Below the pieces are notes generated by a model, which did no database searches, had not been told where the DNA came from, and worked only from the letters and a program-made list of their open reading frames with translations. The position numbers were made by a program, and so were the translations under genes. From Alistipes sp. (lineage in GTDB: Bacteria; Bacteroidota; Bacteroidia; Bacteroidales; Rikenellaceae), in contig JAFYQY010000141.1 of NCBI GenBank assembly GCA_017559685.1, forward strand, positions 1 through 7,993: 7,993 bases of DNA. The letters run 5' to 3'. Numbering within the stretch: the stretch's first letter is position 1; each line of letters starts with the position of its first letter. This document shows, one piece after another, positions 1 to 7,243 of this stretch.

Positions 1-2
1 AC

Positions 3-56
3 CTCGTTGGAGATGCCACCACAACTCCAACGGATTGCTACTATCTAACCGAATAA
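3..56 (+). CDS. C-terminal end of an upstream gene (partial, unidentified)
   Basis: Reading from base 3 gives 17 residues ending in ...TPTDCYYLTE and a TAA stop at 54-56. This frame has the most protein-like composition (LVGDATTTP...), but it is too short to prove: frame 1 also stays open to a TAA at 46-48, and frame 2 stays open to a stop overlapping the next start. The product cannot be identified. The gene would end about 80 bases before the first phosphoesterase on the same strand, so it could belong to the same transcript. Confidence 0.4.
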   Translation, partial: LVGDATTTPTDCYYLTE

Positions 57-77
57 TATTATCTTATGCTCTTTATC

Positions 78-97
78 GGGTGGTCTTCGGGCCACTC
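78..97 (+). promoter_or_regulatory. UUCG-capped hairpin in the leader of the first phosphoesterase gene
   Basis: Arms GGGTGGTC (78-85) and GGCCACTC (90-97) pair over 8 bp, including two G-U wobbles, and close a TTCG loop at 86-89 with a C-G closing pair, which is the exceptionally stable cUUCGg tetraloop. What follows is purine-rich (GGAGGAGC, then A-rich) and not a T tract, so it is not a standard intrinsic terminator. It may be a 3'-end stabiliser or processing hairpin for the upstream gene, or an attenuating leader element. The role is inferred; only the pairing is seen. Confidence 0.45.
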
Positions 98-135
98 AGC
101 GGAGGAGCTAAAAGAACTGAAAGCGGAAACAATAA

Positions 136-1845
136 ATGATGAGAAAACTTTTTATTCCGATATTAACCCTTATTTTGGCGTTGGCTTGTACACCTGATAA
201 TGGTGGCAATAACAACGGCAACAACGATAACGGTGGATATACTACTACCGGCAAGATTACGGTCAAGGGACTCGTCTACGGTGGCGGTAGCAAAGCTCTC
301 GCCGGCGTGGTTATTTCTGATGGCTTGCTGTGTGTGCAAACCGATGAAAACGGTTACTTCGAGATCGATAGTGACCTCTCACGCACGAAGTTTATCACAG
401 CAAGTATCCCTTCGGGCTACTCTGCGCCAACAGATGAGAATGGTCTACCGATTTTCTATCACCGCGTAACTGACGAGGAGAGAGCAAATGAGATGGTACA
501 ACATACATTCGAGTTCTATCCAGTTGCAAATAACCCCGAGCGTTACACCCTTATCGTAGGCGCCGACCCACAGCCTCGTGCAAGCGGTGCAGGTTACGAC
601 AATATCGCCTACCACTCGCTCGATATGTGCGAGGACTTCTACCTCGATATGAAGGAGAAGGCGGCAACAATTACAGACCGCAATATTTATGGAATGATGC
701 TCGGCGATATCGTTCACGAAGATATGAAGCTCTACGCAAACTATGTTGCGGGCTTAAAGACACTTGGTTTCCCGATGTTCAATGTCCTCGGTAACCACGA
801 CAACGACTACACAGCCAAGAACGACACCGAGGGTCGTCGCAAGTACGAGGAGCACCTCGGTCCGACCTACTACTCGTTCAACCTCGGCAAGCAGCACTAT
901 GTTGTATTGGATAACCTCATCATGAAGATTCGTTCCAGTGACAACTCGTTGCGTGAGTACGATCAGGGACTTACAGACGAGGTGTGGCAGTGGTTGCAGA
1001 ACGACCTTCAGTATGTGGACCGTTCGACAACAATTATGGTAGCTGCGCACTCGCCGATGTTTATGGGTATCAATATGGCCGAGCGTTCTAAGTATACGCA
1101 GGGGCACCGTAGCGACTACGCTGCACTCTTATCGAAATATGCGAAAGTGCACGCGTGGGCAGGTCACGCACACACAACATTCAACTATGTATACCCAGAG
1201 TCGTCGAACCTCAAAAATATAGAGGTTCACACCGTGGCTCGCTCGACTGGCGAATTGTGGACAAATGAGTATGCTATAAACGGTACTCCACGTGGTTACA
1301 CCGTAGTGGAGGTTGACGGCGACGAGATCTCGTGGCATTTTAAGCCTACTCTCTATCAGCATAAGGGTTTTACGGGTAGTACATCACCACGACCAGAGTA
1401 TAAGTATCGCGACTACGACTTCGACGAGAATGGAGAGGCAAAGATGCACAAAGATGGTGCAAAGTTGACCGAGGCGTACCAGATGAAGGTCTATAAGCCT
1501 GGGCAGTATCACAACTCCTATGATGAAATGATTGCAGGTAATGCGGCAAATAAGTATGTCTATGTAAATGTATTTCTCTGGGACGATAAGTGGGAGAAAC
1601 CGAAGTACAACGGTGCAACAATGTCAAAACTTGGACACAAGGAAGCTTACTGCTTGGCTACATACGAGATTCAAAATCACTACTACTCTTACGGCTATAA
1701 GTTGGCAGGTGGTAACGAGTATGGTCCTGGCAACAATAATATTCACACAATCTTCCGTATCTACGAGCCAAATCCGAAGGGCAATGGAACGATTACGGTC
1801 GTGGATCGCTTCGGCAACGAGTACTCGCAAACTATTAGCTGGTAA
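136..1845 (+). CDS. Lipoprotein calcineurin-like phosphoesterase (MetallophosN-Metallophos-MetallophosC type)
   Basis: This 569-residue exported metal-dependent phosphoesterase begins with a lipoprotein signal peptide ending ...LILALA-C18. The -3 residue is Ala rather than Leu, a weak lipobox. An N/G-rich tether covers about 21-35. Residues about 38-98 look like the N-terminal beta-sandwich of the family (carboxypeptidase-regulatory-like, GVVISDG...TDENGYFEI). The catalytic domain, about 136-350, shows D144-P-Q, G190-D191, G219-N-H-D222, H305 and G343-H-A-H346, which are the two-metal ligands of calcineurin-type enzymes. The rest, to the terminal TISW, matches the C-terminal beta domain. The family hydrolyses phosphomono- or diesters; the substrate here is unknown. 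ATG at 136 is directly followed by ATG at 139 and either could be used; A-rich sequence precedes them. The gene lies 24 bases before a paralogue. The lipid anchor implies membrane attachment, possibly at the cell surface. Confidence 0.9.
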   Translation: MMRKLFIPILTLILALACTPDNGGNNNGNNDNGGYTTTGKITVKGLVYGGGSKALAGVVISDGLLCVQTDENGYFEIDSDLSRTKFITASIPSGYSAPTDENGLPIFYHRVTDEERANEMVQHTFEFYPVANNPERYTLIVGADPQPRASGAGYDNIAYHSLDMCEDFYLDMKEKAATITDRNIYGMMLGDIVHEDMKLYANYVAGLKTLGFPMFNVLGNHDNDYTAKNDTEGRRKYEEHLGPTYYSFNLGKQHYVVLDNLIMKIRSSDNSLREYDQGLTDEVWQWLQNDLQYVDRSTTIMVAAHSPMFMGINMAERSKYTQGHRSDYAALLSKYAKVHAWAGHAHTTFNYVYPESSNLKNIEVHTVARSTGELWTNEYAINGTPRGYTVVEVDGDEISWHFKPTLYQHKGFTGSTSPRPEYKYRDYDFDENGEAKMHKDGAKLTEAYQMKVYKPGQYHNSYDEMIAGNAANKYVYVNVFLWDDKWEKPKYNGATMSKLGHKEAYCLATYEIQNHYYSYGYKLAGGNEYGPGNNNIHTIFRIYEPNPKGNGTITVVDRFGNEYSQTISW

Positions 1846-1869
1846 AAATACGAATAAACTACAAACGAT

Positions 1870-4734
1870 ATGAAACATTTAAGAAGATTGACTCTAACCC
1901 TTGCGCTACTGCTCTCGGTAGTGGCAGTATATGCTGGTGGTATCAAAAATGCAAAGGAGCTGTTGGCCTTCGTTACCGCTATCAACAAAGGCGAGGACTA
2001 TTCGGCCTTCAAGAATGAGAAGGGCGAAGTATGCCTCGAAGCCGATATTGATATGGCGAAGGTTAAGAAGATGCCAGCCATACAGTCATTCGGTGCTACT
2101 TTTGACGGTCAGGGCTACGCTTTGAAGAATTGGAAGGCACAGAACGGACTTTTCCACGAGCTTTTGGAAGGAGGTAAGATTCAGAACCTCCGCATCGACG
2201 CTTCGTGTGTAATGAAGACGCAGACCAAAGGTGGCGAAACTTTCGTAGGTTGGATTGCCAATATCAACAAAGGTATTATCGAGAATTGTGAGACTCACGG
2301 AGCGTTGACTCACAAGTCAAACTTTACCGACGGCAATGTCTATGTGGGTGGTATAGTTGGATCCAACCGATATGTTGTATATCGCTGTCGCAACTATGGT
2401 GATATTAGCTCTGCAAGCATCTATTGCAGTCGTGAGAAGGGTAAAGTGGTTACCGTTAATGTCGGTGGTATTTGCGGTGCAACCTACCATAAGGTTCTTG
2501 CTGGTGCTACAACAGCCCGTTGCGAGAACTATGGTAATGTGAATTCGAAGAATGACGCCCGTAACGACAAGATCGGAGGCATTATTGGTGAGGCGTTCAA
2601 GACAACTGTTAAATTGTGCCTCAACTATGGCAATGTGACAAGCACCTCGAACGCTCCGGATGCAGGCGGTACCAGCGAGAGCTGGGTGGCAGGTATCGTG
2701 GGTTTCACAAAGAGTGATATTATATGCTGCGACAACCTCGGCACTGTATTCTCGTCGGGTATCAGCACAGCTCATATAGCAGGAATCTGCGCTATGCCAC
2801 ACAATAAGATGGTTATTGCCGACTGTACAAACTTCGGCAAGGTTGAATGTGCAAATACTGTACCTGCTCACGTGGGTGGAATTGCAGCAACTATCGGCCG
2901 TGAGGTTCACCTCGTAAACTGCAATAACCGCGGCGAGGCACACTTCATCGGTGCAAGCCCTACAAAGCCCTCTTTCATTGGCGGTATAGTAGGTATGATT
3001 TATACGCCAAATAAGAATAGATTTGCAGCCTATCTTCGCCGCTGCGTAAACTACGGAAAAGTAGAGAGTCTTTCAGGTGGTAACAACTATGCCAATCACA
3101 ACAACGCTATCCATACGGGAGGTATTGTAGGCAAGGCCGGTGGTAACGCTAAGGCTTCGGTACACTTCCTTGACTGCGCAAATAAGGGAGAGGTTAAGGC
3201 TGCAACAGGCCGTTGTGGTAATATCGCCGGTTACATCACAACTGTAGATGTTCAAGGTGGAGAGTTCCACAACTATGCTACTGCGGCAGAGCCTTTGGCT
3301 GACGGCTCGACTATCTTTGGCCGTGTTGCTACCGATCAGGGAGAGCCTATCGTTGGTTGCGTTGTTTCGGACGGTAAGCAGTGTGTTGCTACCGACAGCA
3401 ATGGCCACTACGCATTGAAGAGTGATATGAAAAATACTCGTTTCGTGTTTATCTCTATCCCTGACGGCTATCAAATTCCGCATCGCAAGAGTGTGATTCA
3501 GAACTTTGCTCGTATCCCTCGTCACCAGAAGGCTGCTACAGCAAACTTTACCCTTGCAAAACGTACGGAGTCTACCGATAAGTACACCGTAGTTATGATC
3601 GGCGACCCACAGATGCGAGGTCTCGGTCACGACGGCTCTGGCGAGCGTTATCGTGATGTTGTACTCCCTGATGTAGAGGATTTTAAGAAGACTACAAATG
3701 GTGAGTTCTTCGCCATCAACCTTGGTGACTTGGTTTACAACTGGATGGCAGGATATGATGACTATATGGACATCAGCGCCCCTCTCTCGTTCCCTATGTG
3801 CCATATAATTGGTAATCACGATTACGATCAGATGAACATTATCGAGGGTAAGTTGGGAACTCCATACTTCGAGGAGTATGTGTCGCCTACCTACTACTCG
3901 TTCACCATTGGCAAGATTCACTATGTGATGGTAAACAGTATCGAGTACAGCCGTGCAAATGCAAAGAAACACTATGGTTCTGGCTTGGATAACGAGCAGT
4001 TGGAATGGTTGAAGCAGGATTTGAGTTATATTCCACACGACTATACAATCTATATTTGTGGTCACGCTAACCTTTGGAAGAAGCCGGGTAATAACCCTAA
4101 TGCCTCTTACGGTAAGTACAATGTAAACTATAAGAAATATACCGAGCTTATCAAGCCATATAAGCGAGTTTATTCGTGGTCGGGTCACTATCATACCAAC
4201 TATGAGTTTGAGTATGCAGGAAAGCCTGATTACGAGGATATGAGCCATTTCTCGTGCATCTCGGTATGTCGTTGCGTAGGTGCTCTGCGCACGAATATGG
4301 AGATGGATGCCGCCGGTCGCCCAAATGGCTATATGGTCGTAGAGGTTGATGGTGAAGATGTTAAGTGGTGGTACAAAAGTGTCGGTCACGACCGCAACTA
4401 CCAGATGCGTACTTTCTCACCTATTCGCACGGGCGACGGCTACGTGAAGGCTAACATCTGGAACTACTCGCCAGATTCGAATTGGTCGACTGTTGAGTGG
4501 TGGGAAAACGGCAAGAAGGTCGGCGAGTTCGAACAGTTTGCCGAAGCTGATCCTGACTATATGCAGATCTTTACCGAAAAGTTGAGCCACATCAAAGGTC
4601 GAGCGGCTAATTATGCGAAACCTGCAAAGTCACGCTATATGTTCCGCATCAAGCCAAGCGAGGGTGTTCGCTCTGGAGAAGTTCGTGTAAAAGACAACTT
4701 CGGTACTACCTACACGGAGAAGGTAGAATGGTAA
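1870..4734 (+). CDS. Exported GLUG-repeat / calcineurin-like phosphoesterase fusion
   Basis: This 954-residue protein has a Sec signal peptide (about 1-22, ending VYA-GG, no lipobox Cys). Residues about 24-112 resemble the entry to GLUG/adhesin beta-solenoids (ATFDGQGYALKN, GLF, I-x-NL). About nine GLUG-like repeats follow (125-445), each with a VGGIVG-type strand and a C-x-N-x-G turn. About 480-540 is the regulatory-like N-domain (VVSDG...TDSNGHY). The phosphoesterase core at about 572-780 has D579-P-Q, G619-D620, G648-N-H-D651, H732 and G772-H-Y-H775, so all expected metal-binding positions are present. The C-terminal beta domain ends KVEW, as the upstream paralogue ends TISW. The core, N-domain and C-domain are clearly homologous to the preceding gene; the roughly 450-residue solenoid is extra and probably positions the enzyme on a ligand or in the envelope. 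Substrate unknown. Start ATG at 1870, with no clear Shine-Dalgarno. Confidence 0.9.
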   Translation: MKHLRRLTLTLALLLSVVAVYAGGIKNAKELLAFVTAINKGEDYSAFKNEKGEVCLEADIDMAKVKKMPAIQSFGATFDGQGYALKNWKAQNGLFHELLEGGKIQNLRIDASCVMKTQTKGGETFVGWIANINKGIIENCETHGALTHKSNFTDGNVYVGGIVGSNRYVVYRCRNYGDISSASIYCSREKGKVVTVNVGGICGATYHKVLAGATTARCENYGNVNSKNDARNDKIGGIIGEAFKTTVKLCLNYGNVTSTSNAPDAGGTSESWVAGIVGFTKSDIICCDNLGTVFSSGISTAHIAGICAMPHNKMVIADCTNFGKVECANTVPAHVGGIAATIGREVHLVNCNNRGEAHFIGASPTKPSFIGGIVGMIYTPNKNRFAAYLRRCVNYGKVESLSGGNNYANHNNAIHTGGIVGKAGGNAKASVHFLDCANKGEVKAATGRCGNIAGYITTVDVQGGEFHNYATAAEPLADGSTIFGRVATDQGEPIVGCVVSDGKQCVATDSNGHYALKSDMKNTRFVFISIPDGYQIPHRKSVIQNFARIPRHQKAATANFTLAKRTESTDKYTVVMIGDPQMRGLGHDGSGERYRDVVLPDVEDFKKTTNGEFFAINLGDLVYNWMAGYDDYMDISAPLSFPMCHIIGNHDYDQMNIIEGKLGTPYFEEYVSPTYYSFTIGKIHYVMVNSIEYSRANAKKHYGSGLDNEQLEWLKQDLSYIPHDYTIYICGHANLWKKPGNNPNASYGKYNVNYKKYTELIKPYKRVYSWSGHYHTNYEFEYAGKPDYEDMSHFSCISVCRCVGALRTNMEMDAAGRPNGYMVVEVDGEDVKWWYKSVGHDRNYQMRTFSPIRTGDGYVKANIWNYSPDSNWSTVEWWENGKKVGEFEQFAEADPDYMQIFTEKLSHIKGRAANYAKPAKSRYMFRIKPSEGVRSGEVRVKDNFGTTYTEKVEW
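2242..3204 (+). repeat. Nine degenerate GLUG-type protein repeats
   Basis: Repeat units start near residues 125, 158, 197, 235, 272, 302, 334, 369 and 415 of the fusion phosphoesterase, spaced 30 to 46 residues. Each has a VGGIVG-like strand followed by a polar C-x-[NT]-x-G turn: C140, C173, C218, C250, C287, C319, C351, C392 and C436. Variable inserts such as those after 180, 258 and 400 fall between the conserved parts. The repeats are diverged at the DNA level, so this is an old protein repeat and not a recent tandem expansion. A right-handed beta-solenoid is the likely fold. Confidence 0.8.
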
Positions 4735-4779
4735 ACAGAATAAATAATGCAATTAATCATATAACAAATTATATCAAAA
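4735..4779 (+). other. AT-rich intercistronic gap
   Basis: These 45 bases between the second phosphoesterase and the esterase gene are almost entirely A/T. They contain a 6-bp all-A/T inverted repeat (ATATAA at 4759-4764, TTATAT at 4769-4774, loop CAAA), too weak to be a terminator. There is no match to the Bacteroides TAnnTTTG promoter element. The A-rich run right before ATG 4780 fits translation initiation in this phylum, which relies little on Shine-Dalgarno pairing. Confidence 0.4.
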
Positions 4780-5412
4780 ATGGCTATTAAACGATTTTTT
4801 AGAGTAATGCTTGCAACCGTACTTTTGTGCGTGTTACCGAGCATTGTATTCGCCAATCCGCTGGTAGTGTTTTTTGGAGATTCCGTCACCCATAATTGGG
4901 GGAAATATAGAGATTCTTTCTTCTCTACCAACAATTTTCTTTGTAAGGGTATCGATGATGAGACTACGGGCGATATGCTTAAACGCTACGCTTCCGATGT
5001 GATTGACCAGCACCCTCAGGTGGTAGTTATCCTCGCTGGCGCTAACGATATCGCACAGAACAATGGCGTATTTGTAACAGCCGAGCAGATTAGCAGCAAT
5101 ATCTTTTATATGGCGAAGATGGCGCAAGAGGCCGGTATTAAGGTCGTGTTGTGCAGCGTGCTTCCATCGTCTGGTTATAATTGGAATACAAATGCCGTGC
5201 CTGCTAACTTTATTCCTCAGTTGAACACCATTGTCGAGGAGTGGGCAGCGAACAACAACTGCGAGTATGTAGATTACTATTCGTTGTTTGTACAAGCAGA
5301 TGGCTCCCTTGATCCAAAGTTCTCAAATGACAACTGCCACCTTTTAACCGAGGGCTACTACATTATGGAGCAGGCGATAATGCCAATTCTCGAACCAATG
5401 CTTAATAAATAG
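4780..5412 (+). CDS. Exported SGNH/GDSL-type esterase
   Basis: This 210-residue protein has a Sec signal peptide (about 1-25, ...PSIVFA-NP) and is an SGNH-hydrolase domain with little else. The family blocks are in order. Block I is G33-D-S35, with S35 the predicted nucleophile. Block II is G64 in the TTGDML segment. Block III is G87-A-N-D90, where the Gly and Asn form the oxyanion hole. Block V is D184-N-C-H187, which completes the Ser-His-Asp set. Family members remove acetyl or other acyl groups from glycans, lipids or peptidoglycan; the signal peptide places this one in the periplasm or outside. It is compact, with no extra carbohydrate-binding domain. It sits between the phosphoesterase fusion and a BACON/LRR lipoprotein, which suggests it trims acyl groups from the same substrate. 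The exact acyl substrate is unknown. ATG 4780 is chosen because it gives a full signal peptide. Confidence 0.88.
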   Translation: MAIKRFFRVMLATVLLCVLPSIVFANPLVVFFGDSVTHNWGKYRDSFFSTNNFLCKGIDDETTGDMLKRYASDVIDQHPQVVVILAGANDIAQNNGVFVTAEQISSNIFYMAKMAQEAGIKVVLCSVLPSSGYNWNTNAVPANFIPQLNTIVEEWAANNNCEYVDYYSLFVQADGSLDPKFSNDNCHLLTEGYYIMEQAIMPILEPMLNK

Positions 5413-5436
5413 TTATAACCCCAAAAGATTTTGATT

Positions 5437-7200
5437 ATGAAAAAATATCTGATTATTATAGCATTGTTTTTTGGCTTGGCAGCCTGTGCTCCCGACACCA
5501 CCACTGACGTTACTGCGAAGTTATGTGTTGCAGAGAGCGAAATCAAGGCAACAGCAGCAAAAGGTGTATACTTCTTGACCGTTACAAGCGATACAAAATG
5601 GAGAGCAAGTTGCGAGTCCGAGTGGCTATTTTTGAGAGTATACCACGGCGAAGGCAATGGCAAAATCGAAGTTGAGGTATTGGCAAATAAGGAAACAGAA
5701 GAGCGCAACTGTGAGATTCTTATTAAGGGCGATGGTGTTGCTGAGGAGATATATATCCCTGTAACACAGGCTTCGGCAAAGGGCTTGCTCGTTGAGAAGA
5801 CCGTATATGAGGTCGGAGCAGAAGGTGGAAATATCGTTGTTGATTTGCTGACCAATACCGAACTTTCGGCAGAGATTGACGCTGATTGGATTACTTTGGC
5901 AGAGCCAACCCGTGCTATGGCTGCTCATCAGATGGTGTTTACCGTAGCCAAAAATGAGACTACTGAACCTCGCACTGCAACTATCACCTTGTCGGGCGAG
6001 GGTGTAGAGAGTGTAACACTGACCGTAACACAGAATGGCGCAAAGCCTGCTGTGATATTTGCTAATGCAAACTTTAAGGCATTCCTACTTAACAACAATT
6101 ATGATACAGACGACGACGGTGAGTTTTCGCAGGACGAATTGGACGCAATTACAAGCATCACCTTGTGGCGTCGTGTCGAGAAGGAGTATTTCACATTCGA
6201 GACTGACGATATTGCCGATTTGAGCGACTTGCAGCACTTGCCAAACCTCGAAGAGTTGGATATTCAGGGTATACCTACTTCTCTCACTTCAATTTATTTG
6301 AGCAAGAATGTTAAACTCCGCAAGCTCAACTGCGCAAATACAGCTATCGTATCGCTCGATTTGAGCAATAATACCGAGTTGGAGGAGTTGGTTCTCTCGG
6401 GTACTCCGATTGCATCGCTCGATTTGAACAGCAACACAAATCTCTCGAAGCTTTCCCTTCGTGGATGTGAGTCATTGACTTCGCTGGATGTGTCGCTTCT
6501 CTCAAACCTCACTATGCTCAACTGTGCATACTCGAAGGTTTCGACTTTGAATGTTGCTAATAATACCAACCTCGTAGCATTGTACTGCAATGGTTGCGGA
6601 CTCACAGAGTTGAATATATCGACTTTGGTGGCATTGGAGCGTTTGGTGTGCGACGATAATAAGCTGACACAGCTCGATGCAAGCAACAACTTATCGCTTA
6701 AATCGCTCACTTGCACCCGCAATAACCTTTCGTTGATTAAGGTTAACGGTTTGAGCAATTTGAAGCGTTTGGCTATCAGCCATAATCCAGTAAGCGAGTT
6801 GACACTTGTGGGCAATACCGCTCTCAACTACTTGCACGCAGCATTTACCAACTTTACAACTATCGATGTTGCACCTGCTACGGCGTTGTTGATGATTAAT
6901 GCCAACGACTCAAAACTTGTGGGCATCGACCTCTCGAAGAATACAGCATTGCGAGGCTTGCGCCTGAACAACAATGCTTTGACATCGCTCGATATTAAGA
7001 ATAACAGCGACCTTCGCTACATATTTGTTGATGGTAATTCGGCATTGAAAGTAGTTGATGTAGGCGATTGGTTTAATGCTTCAATCGCAACGAGCTTCTT
7101 CAAGGACGAGCACACAGAGTGGAGTAAGACAACCCAGCAGGGCAATACTACTCCGGACGATATGACGGGCTCAAACGGAAGTTGGGCTTCTACGAACTAA
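5437..7200 (+). CDS. BACON / EF-hand / leucine-rich-repeat lipoprotein
   Basis: This 587-residue predicted lipoprotein probably starts at ATG 5437 (MKKYL...); a TTG six bases upstream is in frame but unlikely to be the start. The signal peptide ends in a canonical lipobox, L14-A-A-C17. Two BACON-like beta-sandwich domains follow at about 28-111 and 117-200, each with a WxxL-type centre (W63, W151) and a VTQ end. A perfect 12-residue EF-hand loop sits at 223-234 (D223, D225, D227, G228, F230, E234) and probably binds calcium. After it come a diverged first repeat (about 268-290) and twelve regular 21-residue leucine-rich repeats (291-543), then a polar tail rich in Thr, Ser and Asn. There is no catalytic motif. 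BACON domains are linked to glycan or mucin binding in gut Bacteroidetes and LRRs to protein binding, so this is probably a surface or envelope binding scaffold for the neighbouring enzymes. Ligand unknown. Confidence 0.87.
   Translation: MKKYLIIIALFFGLAACAPDTTTDVTAKLCVAESEIKATAAKGVYFLTVTSDTKWRASCESEWLFLRVYHGEGNGKIEVEVLANKETEERNCEILIKGDGVAEEIYIPVTQASAKGLLVEKTVYEVGAEGGNIVVDLLTNTELSAEIDADWITLAEPTRAMAAHQMVFTVAKNETTEPRTATITLSGEGVESVTLTVTQNGAKPAVIFANANFKAFLLNNNYDTDDDGEFSQDELDAITSITLWRRVEKEYFTFETDDIADLSDLQHLPNLEELDIQGIPTSLTSIYLSKNVKLRKLNCANTAIVSLDLSNNTELEELVLSGTPIASLDLNSNTNLSKLSLRGCESLTSLDVSLLSNLTMLNCAYSKVSTLNVANNTNLVALYCNGCGLTELNISTLVALERLVCDDNKLTQLDASNNLSLKSLTCTRNNLSLIKVNGLSNLKRLAISHNPVSELTLVGNTALNYLHAAFTNFTTIDVAPATALLMINANDSKLVGIDLSKNTALRGLRLNNNALTSLDIKNNSDLRYIFVDGNSALKVVDVGDWFNASIATSFFKDEHTEWSKTTQQGNTTPDDMTGSNGSWASTN
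6307..7065 (+). repeat. Twelve tandem 21-residue leucine-rich repeats (63-bp period)
   Basis: Codons 291-543 of the BACON/LRR lipoprotein fall into twelve units of exactly 21 residues, with one single-residue insertion (L354) between units three and four. The typical unit is N-T-x-L-x-x-L-x-[LC]-x-x-N-x-[LI]-x-x-L-[DN]-[LV]-[SA]-N. Position 9 is often Cys (units 1, 4, 5, 6 and 7) or Leu. DNA identity between units is partial, strongest in tcgctcgatttgA-like stretches near 6353 and 6416. The units should form a short curved solenoid with a ladder of Asn and buried Leu. Confidence 0.88.
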
Positions 7201-7243
7201 CGAAATGCAACAAAAACAAATAAAACATTAACACATTTTTAGT
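7201..7243 (+). other. A-rich intercistronic gap
   Basis: These 43 bases between the LRR lipoprotein and the oxidoreductase gene are A-rich, with a short T5 run at 7236-7240. No stem precedes the T run, so it is not a terminator, and no TAnnTTTG promoter element is present. The gap is compatible with read-through transcription and leaderless-style, Shine-Dalgarno-independent initiation at ATG 7244. Confidence 0.35.

Noticed and set aside
35..67. Possible Bacteroides-type promoter (TTG at 35-37, TATCTTAT at 60-67)
   Set aside because: The -7 element differs from TAnnTTTG at its last two positions and the TTG lies within the putative upstream coding tail. Too weak to report as a promoter.
2317..2943. 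A 208-codon open frame on the - strand opposite the GLUG repeats
   Set aside because: It is a shadow of the repeat-coding strand; its Cys- and Thr-rich translation mirrors the repeats and shows no family motif.
3073..4389. A 438-codon open frame on the - strand inside the second phosphoesterase gene
   Set aside because: It lies wholly antisense to a gene with clear catalytic motifs, has no recognisable domain and no gene-like spacing. Long antisense frames are common here because of the codon bias of the coding strand.
4759..4774. Inverted repeat ATATAA...TTATAT between the phosphoesterase fusion and the esterase gene
   Set aside because: A 6-bp all-A/T stem in a very AT-rich gap is expected by chance and no T tract follows.
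5431..5436. In-frame TTG upstream start for the LRR lipoprotein
   Set aside because: ATG at 5437 begins a standard MKK signal peptide and is preceded by suitable sequence; TTG starts are rare, and this one would add only two residues.
6307..7065. 63-base periodicity considered as a CRISPR-like or DNA-level tandem repeat
   Set aside because: The period equals 21 codons, units differ at the DNA level and the reading frame runs through, so it is the leucine-rich repeat of a protein.
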